NCBI GenBank assembly: GCA_937902395.1
Contig: CALGTV010000003.1
Coordinates: 1 to 16,353 of the forward strand
Length of the DNA stretch: 16,353 nucleotides
Direction of reading: 5' to 3'
Origin: an uncultured Ruminococcus sp.
GTDB lineage: Bacteria > Bacillota > Clostridia > Oscillospirales > Ruminococcaceae
Part shown: one piece after another, positions 6,995 through 14,387 of the stretch
Layout of the letters: every line of letters begins with the position of its first letter
Numbering within the stretch: the first letter of the stretch is position 1
Notes under the pieces: generated by a model
The model's input: only the letters and a program-made list of their open reading frames with translations
Told to the model about the DNA's origin: nothing
Databases searched by the model: none
Position numbers and translations under genes: made by a program

Positions 6995-7655
6995 TTTTAA
7001 TAATGACTGGGATAAAATATTAGACGGTGAATTTGATAAAGACTATTATCTCAAACTGAGACAGTTTCTTATTTCTGAGTACAAGTCTCAGCGGATTTAT
7101 CCCTCAATGTACGATATTTTCAACGCTATGAAGCTGACTTCCTACGATGATGTAAAATGTGTTATTATCGGGCAGGACCCATACCACGGCGAGGGGCAGG
7201 CTCACGGGCTTAGCTTTTCTGTGCGTCAGGGAGTTGCTCCGCCACCCTCTTTGGTGAATATTTTTAAGGAAATTTACAGCGACATTGGCATAAATAATTC
7301 AGGCATGCACGGAGAACTGACAAAATGGGCTGAAAATGGTGTGTTACTGCTCAATTCAGTGCTGACTGTCCGTGCAAATCAGCCAAGAAGTCATCGCGGA
7401 CAGGGGTGGGAGATTTTCACTACCGAGGTTATACGTTTGTTAAATCTCCGCGAAAAGCCCATGGTATTCATGCTGTGGGGTGCTGACGCTAAGGCAAAAG
7501 CTCAGTTTATAACGAATCCTAATCATCTTATACTTACAGCGGCACATCCAAGTCCTCTTTCAGCTTACAACGGATTTTTTGGCTGTAAGCATTTCTCAAA
7601 GGCGAATGAGTTTTTGAGAATGAACAATATGGAAGAAATCGACTGGTCAATATAG
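6987..7655 (+). CDS. ung: Uracil-DNA glycosylase (family 1)
   Basis: 222 residues, the usual size. It removes uracil from DNA, the first step of base excision repair. Visible motifs: GQDPYH with the catalytic Asp64 and Tyr66, LLLNSVLTVR (the uracil-binding Asn region), and HPSPLSA with His187. Asp64 and His187 fall at the same numbers as in the E. coli enzyme. The start overlaps the preceding gene by 8 bases, with GGAG 7 bases upstream inside that gene. metF starts 9 bases after its stop. Confidence 0.97.
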   Translation: MVNFNNDWDKILDGEFDKDYYLKLRQFLISEYKSQRIYPSMYDIFNAMKLTSYDDVKCVIIGQDPYHGEGQAHGLSFSVRQGVAPPPSLVNIFKEIYSDIGINNSGMHGELTKWAENGVLLLNSVLTVRANQPRSHRGQGWEIFTTEVIRLLNLREKPMVFMLWGADAKAKAQFITNPNHLILTAAHPSPLSAYNGFFGCKHFSKANEFLRMNNMEEIDWSI

Positions 7656-7664
7656 GAGAAAAAT

Positions 7665-8525
7665 ATGAAAGCGAAAGATTTATTTAGTCAGAAAACGGTT
7701 TATTCATTCGAGGTTTTTCCACCGAGAAATACAAGTATTGTTGATGTAATCTATAAGGCTCTGGACGAATTGGGAGATTTGCACCCTGATTTCATCAGCG
7801 TAACATATAGCGCGGGAGGAAGCGGCAATAGTGGTCTTGCCCTCGATATTGCTTCAAAAGTTAAGACTATGGGCGTAACACCCGTGCTTCATTTGCCGTG
7901 TATCAATTACACAAGAGATCAGATTGACGCTACTCTGGAGGAGGCGAAAAGCAGGGGAATTGACCATATTCTTGCCCTCCGCGGCGATATAAACCCTGAT
8001 ATTCCGCCTGTCAAGGACTTTGCCTATGCAAGTGACCTTATATGCTATCTGCGCACCAAGGGCGATTTTGATATTGCAGCTGCTTGCTATCCTGAGGGAC
8101 ATCCCGACGCGGATACTCTTGACAAGGATATCGAGAATCTGAAAATCAAGGTAGATTCGGGCGCAGACCATCTTATTACACAGCTTTTCTTCGACAACGA
8201 ATATTTTTGGAAATTCCGCGAAAAAGCTGCTGCCAAGGGTATAAATGTGCCTATTGAAGCTGGAATTATGCCTGTTGTAAATAAAAAGCAGATTGAACGA
8301 ATGGTTACAACCTGCGGCGCAAGTCTGCCGCAGAAGTTCGTTAAGATTATGCAGAAATATGAGCATAATCCCGAGGCTCTGCGCGATGCAGGAATTGCTT
8401 ATGCTATCGACCAGATAGTTGACCTTGCGGCAGGAGATGTTGACGGAATCCACCTTTATACTATGAATAATCCCTATGTTGCTAAGAAAATCAGCGAGGC
8501 AGTTGCAGGAGTTATATCTGTATGA
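7665..8525 (+). CDS. metF: 5,10-methylenetetrahydrofolate reductase
   Basis: 286 residues, typical for bacterial MetF. An FAD enzyme that reduces methylene-THF to methyl-THF, the methyl donor for methionine synthesis. Seen: the N-terminal FEVFPPR motif with the catalytic Glu (residue 16), ALRGD (104-108) at the flavin site and TQLFFDNEYFW (172-182) at the folate site, all on a TIM-barrel scaffold. AGGAG lies 6 bases before the ATG. The stop overlaps the start of the next gene by 4 bases (ATGA), tying it to the MetH reactivation protein and so to methionine synthesis rather than acetogenesis. No metV or rnfC2-like partner is beside it. Confidence 0.96.
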   Translation: MKAKDLFSQKTVYSFEVFPPRNTSIVDVIYKALDELGDLHPDFISVTYSAGGSGNSGLALDIASKVKTMGVTPVLHLPCINYTRDQIDATLEEAKSRGIDHILALRGDINPDIPPVKDFAYASDLICYLRTKGDFDIAAACYPEGHPDADTLDKDIENLKIKVDSGADHLITQLFFDNEYFWKFREKAAAKGINVPIEAGIMPVVNKKQIERMVTTCGASLPQKFVKIMQKYEHNPEALRDAGIAYAIDQIVDLAAGDVDGIHLYTMNNPYVAKKISEAVAGVISV

Positions 8526-9100
8526 TAACTCTTGGGGAGATTTCAAAAACAGAAGCCGCGCGATATATGGGAATTTGTACTGCTCCCGATGAGCAGACGG
8601 CGGCTATACTTGATAAATATGAAAAAATCGTCCGTAGCCGACTAAAACCGTCCTACGTCTATCGCGAAGCAGATGTGGAATTTTTAGCGGAGGGAGTACA
8701 TCTTGCAGGATTTCCTGCTGTACTTACCGGAAAGAGTATCTGCAAGCATCTGGAGGGCTGTAGCAGGGCAGTAGTGCTTGCAGCTACGGTATCCGCGGAG
8801 GCCGACAGGCTGATACGTGAGACATCTGTGGTAGATATGGCGGCGGCATTTGCGGTTGATGCGTTGTGCAGTGCCGCTATTGAGCAGACTTGCGACATTG
8901 CAGAAACTGAAATATTCGGGGATATGCCAAGAGAACAGAGAACATATCGTTTTAGCGCAGGTTATGGGGATTTGCCTATAGAGTTGCAAAGAGATTTTCT
9001 TGAATATCTTAATGCACAGCGTCGGATTGGTCTGACATGTACAGACAGCTATCTGCTGACGCCTACAAAATCAGTTACGGCAATAATTGGATTAAAATAA
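8522..9100 (+). CDS. Stand-alone MetH reactivation-domain protein
   Basis: 192 residues. The C-terminal half shows RFSAGYGDLP (143-152) and RRIGLTCTDSYLLTPTKSVTAIIGL (in 167-191), the pattern of the vitamin B12-dependent methionine synthase activation domain, which binds S-adenosylmethionine to remethylate inactive cob(II)alamin. In E. coli this is the last domain of MetH; here it is a separate protein, like the known short homologues of Thermotoga and many clostridia. It presumably works on a shortened MetH encoded elsewhere. Start codon overlaps the metF stop (ATGA), so the two are translationally coupled. Last gene of the operon, followed by a strong hairpin. Confidence 0.85.
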   Translation: MITLGEISKTEAARYMGICTAPDEQTAAILDKYEKIVRSRLKPSYVYREADVEFLAEGVHLAGFPAVLTGKSICKHLEGCSRAVVLAATVSAEADRLIRETSVVDMAAAFAVDALCSAAIEQTCDIAETEIFGDMPREQRTYRFSAGYGDLPIELQRDFLEYLNAQRRIGLTCTDSYLLTPTKSVTAIIGLK

Positions 9101-9129
9101 ATCGTTCAGATGTTTCTGAACGATTTATT
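9096..9129 (+). terminator. Terminator after the metF operon
   Basis: A perfect 15-base-pair stem, AATAAATCGTTCAGA / TCTGAACGATTTATT, with a TGTT loop, overlapping the stop codon. The T-rich tail is weak, but the stem is long. The following 9130-9218 is AT-rich with no gene seen. Confidence 0.75.
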
Positions 9130-9218
9130 AGTTATTGCGTATAAATTAATAAAGAAATTGAAATTACATTTAAAAAATATCCCCAAATTTTTGTGCTTTC
9201 TATTATGAAAAATTACTA

Positions 9219-9248
9219 TTGACAGCATATGTGTAAAAATGTTATAAT
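9219..9248 (+). promoter_or_regulatory. Promoter of the solute-binding lipoprotein unit
   Basis: TTGACA (9219-9224), 18-base spacer, TATAAT (9243-9248); expected start near 9255, giving a leader of about 43 bases. Confidence 0.75.
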
Positions 9249-9297
9249 TAATAAAACAGATATTGTACGTGTATATTTGACAAAAAGGAGTTCATTG

Positions 9298-10692
9298 ATG
9301 AAAAAAATTAAGGCATTTACAGCGTTTCTGCTCGCTTTGACTGCTATTGTATCCGCAACTGCATGCGGCGAAAAAGAGGAGAAGAATCCTTATGCAGACG
9401 TTGATGTTTCCGAGGATGTCCGCAACAAAATTCACGAAAATGTTATGACTACCGACCTTCTTCCAGATGTGGAACTTGAAAACAAAACTATAAAATGGCT
9501 TTCCACATGGGATATAAACCCTGATGCTACAGGTAAGAACAAACCTACAGAACTTGTTGCTTTTGAGGAAAAATACGGCGGTAATATTGAATGGATTCAA
9601 TGTGAGCATAACGACCGCTACGAAAAGCTTGCTCAGATGATTGACAGCGGTGACGGTGTGGATTTCTTTTATGCAGGAGATAAGGACGCTTTTCCAAAGG
9701 GTGCAATAAGGGGAATGTTTGTTCCCGTTGATGATTACATTGATTTTGATTCGCCTCTCTGGGAAGACGTTAAGGACATAAATGACGGTCTGCTGTGGAA
9801 TGATAAGCATTATTGCGTGGTTACACAGACTACAGGGGATAGCGTTGCTTGTGTCTATAATAAGAAAACCGTGGAAGAGGCTGGACTTACCGACCCTGCT
9901 GTTCTATATGAAAATGACGAATGGACATGGGACGCTTTCCACGATATGCTCAAAAGCTTTGTAGATGTTGAAAATGAAAAATTTGGCATTGACAGCTGGT
10001 GGTATGAGTTCGGTCTTATAGCTACAACGGGAGTTCCTGCAATTGAATTACAGGACGGCAAGCTTATAAATAATATAGGCAATCCTGCAATGGAACGGGT
10101 TCAGAATTTCATGTATGACCTTTATACATCGGGAAGTATTGCCATCGGTGTGGGAGATTATGGCTGGACTTCTCACCCCGAATATATTGGTGAAGGCAAG
10201 TTGCTTTTCTATCCTGTAGGACTTTATGAGTTTTATATGGCTGAGGAATCATGGAAAAAGAAATACGGCGAAGATGTTGGATTTGTTCCTATGCCGAAAG
10301 ACCCTGAATCTGATGAATACTATATCCCTGTTGGTATGGAAGGTTACTGCTTTGTAAAGGGCGGTCAGAATCCTGAGGGTGTAGCAAGATATCTTGATTG
10401 CAAGCGGTTCGCGATTCTCGATGAGACAACAAGTGAGCTTGGCGACCAGCAATTCCGTGAGGATTACGGCTGGACTGATGAAATGGTTGAAATGAAAAAC
10501 AGTATGCAGGAGCTTGCAGATGAAAATCCGTTCATTGACATTTCAAGAGGAATTTCAACTGACAGCGGAGAACTGCTTGATACGCATTTAAGAAGTACTA
10601 CAAGAGGTACACCATGGAATGAAACATACGACGCAATATACGCTACTCTGGATATAATGCTTGAGGACGCAAATAATAATTCTGCTGAATAA
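9298..10692 (+). CDS. Solute-binding lipoprotein (sugar ABC transporter type)
   Basis: 464 residues from the ATG at 9298 (AAGGAG 7 bases upstream); an upstream ATG at 9229 lies inside the promoter and is rejected. Signal peptide with a lipobox-like VSATAC (Cys23), so the protein should be anchored to the outer face of the membrane. The body has the look of family 1 extracellular solute-binding proteins (type-2 periplasmic fold): KTIKWLSTWD near the N-terminus, EEKYGGNIEW, then a DSGDGVDFFYAG segment, and Trp-rich clefts such as WTWDAFHDM. The ligand is probably a carbohydrate, unproven. No permease or ATPase gene is adjacent; the next gene is an epimerase-like enzyme 39 bases downstream, so this is an orphan binding protein. 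Confidence 0.8.
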   Translation: MKKIKAFTAFLLALTAIVSATACGEKEEKNPYADVDVSEDVRNKIHENVMTTDLLPDVELENKTIKWLSTWDINPDATGKNKPTELVAFEEKYGGNIEWIQCEHNDRYEKLAQMIDSGDGVDFFYAGDKDAFPKGAIRGMFVPVDDYIDFDSPLWEDVKDINDGLLWNDKHYCVVTQTTGDSVACVYNKKTVEEAGLTDPAVLYENDEWTWDAFHDMLKSFVDVENEKFGIDSWWYEFGLIATTGVPAIELQDGKLINNIGNPAMERVQNFMYDLYTSGSIAIGVGDYGWTSHPEYIGEGKLLFYPVGLYEFYMAEESWKKKYGEDVGFVPMPKDPESDEYYIPVGMEGYCFVKGGQNPEGVARYLDCKRFAILDETTSELGDQQFREDYGWTDEMVEMKNSMQELADENPFIDISRGISTDSGELLDTHLRSTTRGTPWNETYDAIYATLDIMLEDANNNSAE

Positions 10693-10731
10693 TTATAATA
10701 ATATTTACTACAAAAAAGGAGGGTATGAATT

Positions 10732-11694
10732 ATGAAAACAGCTCTTGTAACAGGTGGATGCGGCCTTATTGGTCAGCACATTTGCTCAGGTCTCTTAAAA
10801 AAAGGTTATGCGGTTGTTGCAGCCGATAAAGAAGAAAAAGGATACAACGAAGGAAAACTTAACTATTCATTCGTTCAGTGCGAGGCTACGGATAAAAATA
10901 CCTATGCTCAGATATTTGAGGATTATGAAATTGAAATAGTGATTCATGCCGCTTGCACTGTAGATAACGACCTTGGTCCTATTGTAACTGAAAAGGAAAT
11001 GAATGAATCAAAACAGTGCGATAAGTTTATCTATCGTTATGCTATGACCACAGACAGCGTGAAGAAATTCATCCTTGTAAGTACGGATAGAGTTTATGAT
11101 TTCCCGAAAACAAGAGAGCCGCTTCGTGAGGATGCAGATATAAAAATCACATCAAACTATGCCGCAATGAAGTATGAGTCAGAAAAGGCTCTGATTTCAG
11201 AAATGAAGCATCATAGAGAAGTTATGGTATGTATAACTCGTGTTGCGCCTGTTTATACCTTTAATTTCACAGATAATCTTGTTGCTAAGATTACCGACCC
11301 AAAGGACGGTTCAAAGTTTGTATTCGGCAAGGGACAGTATGGTTTCCAGTTCTGTTGTGTACACAATCTGGTTGATTTTATACTCTGTTTTGTAAAAAAT
11401 GCAGATGAAATAGAACAATTTGCAGGAATCTATAATGTGTGCGATAAAATGCTTACTTCTGCCGCTGATATTATTGCATTTATGCGTGAAAATCACTCTC
11501 TTGGAACAGTGCTTCAGAAGAAAGATGGCGTAGGCGCATTGTCAAAGATAAAGGGTATCTTTGGCGGAAACAAAGAGGAAAAAACGAATTATCGTTATCT
11601 TGATATGTCAAAGGTTGAAAATAACAATCTGCTTGACAATACAAAGGCAAAAAAGCTGACAAATTTCCGCTGGGATATTCATAATACAAAGTAA
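10732..11694 (+). CDS. NAD-dependent epimerase/dehydratase-like (extended SDR)
   Basis: 320 residues. Rossmann nucleotide-binding motif TGGCGLIG (7-14), STDRVYD (117-123, carrying the usual catalytic Thr/Ser region), and YAAMK (143-147) as the YxxxK active site. This places it in the extended short-chain dehydrogenase family of nucleotide-sugar epimerases, dehydratases and reductases. The exact substrate cannot be read. AAGGAGGG lies 8 bases before the ATG; an ATG at 10725 is out of frame. It follows the solute-binding lipoprotein by 39 bases without a terminator, so it is probably co-transcribed. The Lys-rich C-terminal part (about 265-300) looks less conserved. Confidence 0.85.
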   Translation: MKTALVTGGCGLIGQHICSGLLKKGYAVVAADKEEKGYNEGKLNYSFVQCEATDKNTYAQIFEDYEIEIVIHAACTVDNDLGPIVTEKEMNESKQCDKFIYRYAMTTDSVKKFILVSTDRVYDFPKTREPLREDADIKITSNYAAMKYESEKALISEMKHHREVMVCITRVAPVYTFNFTDNLVAKITDPKDGSKFVFGKGQYGFQFCCVHNLVDFILCFVKNADEIEQFAGIYNVCDKMLTSAADIIAFMRENHSLGTVLQKKDGVGALSKIKGIFGGNKEEKTNYRYLDMSKVENNNLLDNTKAKKLTNFRWDIHNTK

Positions 11695-11815
11695 AAAAAG
11701 GGGCTGTAAAAAACTCCTAAAAATTTAAAAAATAGCACATCAAAAACTGCGAAATTGCGTAGTTTTGATGTGCCTATTTTTTTACCATAAGAGACTTTTT
11801 TACAGCTCCTTTTTT
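11695..11815. repeat. About 120-base imperfect palindrome between convergent genes
   Basis: Both ends align when one is reverse-complemented. The outer arms are AAAAAAGGGGCTGTAAAAAA on the left and AAAAAAGGAGCTGTAAAAAA from the right. The inner arms are AAAAAATAG-CACATCAAAA and AAAAAATAGGCACATCAAAA, meeting near 11750. It fills the space between two stop codons (11692-11694 and 11818-11820). It can act as a bidirectional terminator; its size and nested arms also resemble a small non-coding transposable element (MITE-like). I cannot see a target-site duplication. Confidence 0.7.
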
Positions 11816-11817
11816 CA

Positions 11818-12060
11818 TTATTCAACAACAGTATAATTATCCGCCGCATTTTCTTTGGTAGCGTGTTCAGTAACGTTGAGCACCTTTACTTTAAGAGGGC
11901 GGGTACCCATATTTATCTCGATTATATCGCCGACCTTTACATCATAGGAGGCACGGGCAACCTTGCCATTTACCACGATTTTTTCAGCGTCGCAGGCTTC
12001 ATTTGCAACGGTACGACGTTTGATAAGACGAGTAACTTTAAGATATTTGTCTAATCTCAT
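11818..12060 (-). CDS. rqcP: S4-domain RNA-binding protein, RqcP (YabO) type
   Basis: 80 residues from the ATG at 12060, with AGGTGA 5 bases upstream; a GTG at 12069 would lie inside that ribosome site. Nearly all of it is one S4 RNA-binding domain: MRLDKYLKVTRLIKRRTVANE, then VVNGKVARASYDVKVGDIIEI. RqcP binds the large ribosomal subunit and, with RqcH, adds alanine tails to stalled nascent chains. The position after mazG and hup matches the conserved Firmicute order mazG-(hup)-rqcP, which makes this more likely than a heat-shock Hsp15 relative. Confidence 0.85.
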   Translation of the reverse strand: MRLDKYLKVTRLIKRRTVANEACDAEKIVVNGKVARASYDVKVGDIIEINMGTRPLKVKVLNVTEHATKENAADNYTVVE

Positions 12061-12079
12061 AATGTTCACCTATAAATAC

Positions 12080-12099
12080 GGGGCAGGATAACCTGCCCC
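12080..12099 (-). other. GC-rich hairpin between hup and rqcP
   Basis: GGGGCAGG and CCTGCCCC form a perfect 8-base-pair stem around a 4-base loop, in an otherwise AT-rich gap. No clear T run follows on the minus strand, so it probably stabilises the hup 3' end or partly terminates, letting HU be made in excess over RqcP. Confidence 0.65.
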
Positions 12100-12114
12100 A
12101 TAATCTTTCATTAA

Positions 12115-12390
12115 TTACTTGTTTACTGCTTCCTTGAGGGACTTACCAGCCTTGAATCCTGGAGCCTTGCTGGGAGGACAAACCATTTCCTCTTTAGTTC
12201 TGGGGTTAATGCACTTCTTTTCGCCTCTCTCACGAACTTCGAATGTACCGAAACCTGTGATAGAAACCTTCTCGCCGTTTACGAGAGCCTCAGAAATAGC
12301 AGCTAATGTAGCCTCGAGAGCGGAAGCAGCGTCCTTCTTTGTGCAGTTAGCTTTATCTGCAATTGAATTGATGAGTTCTGTTTTAGTCAT
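12115..12390 (-). CDS. hup: HU family DNA-binding protein
   Basis: 91 residues, the standard HU size, from the ATG at 12390 with GGAGG 9 bases upstream; a longer frame starting at 12450 is only MazG sequence in another phase. Nucleoid protein that bends DNA as a dimer. Seen: N-terminal helices MTKTELINSIADKA, the VSITGFGTFEVRERG turn and strands, the NPRTKE arm tip with the intercalating Pro, and FKAGKSLKEAVNK at the end. Unusual: three cysteines (16, 61 and 71), two of them flanking the arm. The start overlaps the end of mazG by 8 bases. Confidence 0.95.
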   Translation of the reverse strand: MTKTELINSIADKANCTKKDAASALEATLAAISEALVNGEKVSITGFGTFEVRERGEKKCINPRTKEEMVCPPSKAPGFKAGKSLKEAVNK

Positions 12391-13201
12391 TTTTGTTTTC
12401 CTCCATAATAATTTTCTTTGCTTTGTCCCAGTATATGTCAAGCTCTTCAATGGGCAGCTCTTTCATATCCAGAGACTCATTTCTAACTAACTCCTCCGTA
12501 ATGGAAAAGCGTTTGATAAATTTATCCGTAGAAGCTCTGAGAGCCTGTTCCGCGTCGATTCCGAGGTGACGGGCAGCATTTACGCAGGAGAAAAGCAAAT
12601 CGCCGATTTCTTCTTCCATATTGACATTATCGCCCATAGTCACAGCCTTATCAAGTTCCGCTTTTTCAGCGGAAATGCAAGCTATAGCGTCATCAGCACA
12701 GCGGAAATCCATACCTGCTCTCATGGCACGCTTGCCGACTTTCTGTGCTCTCATAAGAGCAGGGAGAGTACTTGCAACGCTTTTAAGGGTATCAGTATAG
12801 GTTTCCTGTCCTTTGGTTTCCATTTTTATTGAATCCCAGTTTTTCAGTACCTCATCGGAGGTATCGGCAATAACCTCACCGAAAACGTGGGGATGTCGAA
12901 CGATGAGTTTTTTACATACCTCATCGCAGACCTCGTCGAAGGTAAAATTGTTCTGTTCTTCCTCAATACGACTGTGAAAAACCACCTGTAAAAGAACATC
13001 GCCCAATTCTTCTCTGAGAAGCGCGGTATCCTTTAAATCGATAGCCTCCAGAACCTCGCAGGTTTCTTCTAAGAAGTCACTTCTGATTGATTCATGTGTC
13101 TGTTCTCTGTCCCATGGGCAGCCGCCCTCTGAACGAAGAAGCCGCACAATATCAAGCAAATCTCCGATTGAATAATTATTTTTCTGCTGATATTCAACCA
13201 T
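12383..13201 (-). CDS. mazG: Nucleoside triphosphate pyrophosphohydrolase MazG
   Basis: 272 residues from the ATG at 13201, with AAGGAGTG about 7 bases upstream. The open frame runs 41 codons further but contains no ribosome site and covers the promoter. All-alpha NTP pyrophosphatase that clears non-canonical or excess nucleotides. Two MazG domains are visible. The first has GGCPWDREQTHESI and the metal-binding EETCE (45-49) with EELGD (64-68), plus RHPHVFGE. The second has SAEKAELDKAV and EEEIGDLLFSCVNAARHL. First gene of the mazG-hup-rqcP operon. Confidence 0.95.
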   Translation of the reverse strand: MVEYQQKNNYSIGDLLDIVRLLRSEGGCPWDREQTHESIRSDFLEETCEVLEAIDLKDTALLREELGDVLLQVVFHSRIEEEQNNFTFDEVCDEVCKKLIVRHPHVFGEVIADTSDEVLKNWDSIKMETKGQETYTDTLKSVASTLPALMRAQKVGKRAMRAGMDFRCADDAIACISAEKAELDKAVTMGDNVNMEEEIGDLLFSCVNAARHLGIDAEQALRASTDKFIKRFSITEELVRNESLDMKELPIEELDIYWDKAKKIIMEENKND

Positions 13202-13252
13202 ATAAAAGCACTCCTTCCGGTATAATGGGCATTTGAAAAATGTCCAACAATA

Positions 13253-13281
13253 ATAATACAATATATTGCCGAAAAATGCAA
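13253..13281 (-). promoter_or_regulatory. Promoter of the mazG-hup-rqcP operon
   Basis: On the minus strand: TTGCAT (13276-13281), 17-base spacer, TATTAT (13253-13258), preceded directly by TG. About 50 bases before the mazG start. No convincing terminator for trpS is seen in 13282-13368. Confidence 0.6.
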
Positions 13282-13368
13282 GTTTTTTTCGATAATTTCG
13301 TATTAATTGCAGAATATGCAGCAATACATTGCGGGATTTTGTACACTTTAACGAGATAACACGTTACA

Positions 13369-14367
13369 TCAGCCCTTGTCAACAAAGCCTATCTTGCGAT
13401 AAACCTTGCTGAGAGTACGCTGAGAATAGCGGAGAGCCTTTTCAGCTCCTGCTGTGTAGCACTCTTTGAGATATGTCTTATCCTGAACCAGACGGGCGAA
13501 TTCGCTTCGTACAGGTTCAAGGTGGTCGGCAACAGCTTCACCAACAGCAAGCTTGAAGTCGCCGTAGCCTTTACCTGCGAATTCAGCCTCAATTGCGGCA
13601 AAATCCTTGCCCGTAACGCTGGAATAAATTGTCATAAGATTATTTATGCCGTCCTTGCCCTCGCGGTAAACGACTTCCGCTTCACTGTCTGTAACAGCAC
13701 GTTTGCACTTGCGGATAATTGTGTCCTTGTCGTCAAGGATAAGTATGCAGGCATTAGGATTTTCGTCGGATTTGGACATCTTCTTTGTAGGCTCCTGCAA
13801 AGACATTACCTTTGCACCGATTTCAGCGATATATGGTTCAGGAACTGTAAAGAAATCGCCATAGCGCTGATTAAAACGCTGAGCGATATTTCTTGCAAGC
13901 TCCAGATGCTGTTTCTGGTCAACGCCTACAGGCACAAGGTCAGCATTGTAAGCGAGAATATCCGCAGCCATAAGGGAGGGATATGTGAAAAGTCCCGCAT
14001 TGATATCATCGGGGTGCTTTTGGCTCTTGTCCTTGAACTGTGTCATACGGCTAAGTTCACCGAACTGAGTGTTGCAGCAGAGAACCCAGTTAAGCTCTGC
14101 ATGAGTTTTAACATGGCTCTGGATAAAGAGTATGGATTTTTCAACATCAATTCCGCAAGCCATAAGCAGAGCATAGGAATTGAGGGTATTCTGACGGAGT
14201 TTTACGGGGTCCTGACGGACCGTTATAGCGTGCATATCCACAACGCAGTAGATGCAGTTGTATTCGTCTTGAAGTGGTCCCCAGTTGCGTACAGCGCCGA
14301 TATAATTGCCGAGAGTAAAAGTACCCGTAGGCTGAATACCGCTGAAAATAAGTTTTTTATTTTCCAT
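13369..14367 (-). CDS. trpS: Tryptophanyl-tRNA synthetase
   Basis: 332 residues, the usual length for bacterial TrpRS. It charges tRNA-Trp. Class I signatures: SGIQPTGTFTLGNYIGA (9-25), the HIGH-equivalent site, and KMSKS (196-200). Also seen are the Trp-pocket segments VVDMHAIT and TYPSLMAADILAY, and VPVGVDQKQHLELARNIAQRFN. AAAGGAG lies 11 bases before the ATG. It starts 20 bases after the stop of the unknown gene upstream, with no terminator between, so it is probably read from the aminotransferase promoter. No T-box leader is visible in that gap. Confidence 0.97.
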   Translation of the reverse strand: MENKKLIFSGIQPTGTFTLGNYIGAVRNWGPLQDEYNCIYCVVDMHAITVRQDPVKLRQNTLNSYALLMACGIDVEKSILFIQSHVKTHAELNWVLCCNTQFGELSRMTQFKDKSQKHPDDINAGLFTYPSLMAADILAYNADLVPVGVDQKQHLELARNIAQRFNQRYGDFFTVPEPYIAEIGAKVMSLQEPTKKMSKSDENPNACILILDDKDTIIRKCKRAVTDSEAEVVYREGKDGINNLMTIYSSVTGKDFAAIEAEFAGKGYGDFKLAVGEAVADHLEPVRSEFARLVQDKTYLKECYTAGAEKALRYSQRTLSKVYRKIGFVDKG

Positions 14368-14387
14368 TTGGGATAATGCTCCTTTGG

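Noticed and set aside
7854..8546. 230-codon minus-strand open frame opposite metF
   Set aside because: Antisense of a well-supported metF with all its motifs; no independent evidence of coding.
9229..9297. N-terminal extension of the solute-binding lipoprotein
   Set aside because: The upstream ATG overlaps the promoter, lacks a ribosome site and would bury the lipoprotein signal peptide.
13522..14376. 284-codon plus-strand open frame opposite trpS
   Set aside because: It is the complement of a certain trpS gene; no ribosome site or family signal, and the composition is explained by the antisense reading.
14368..14387. T-box or other leader in front of trpS
   Set aside because: Only 20 bases separate trpS from the upstream gene; there is no room for a T-box.
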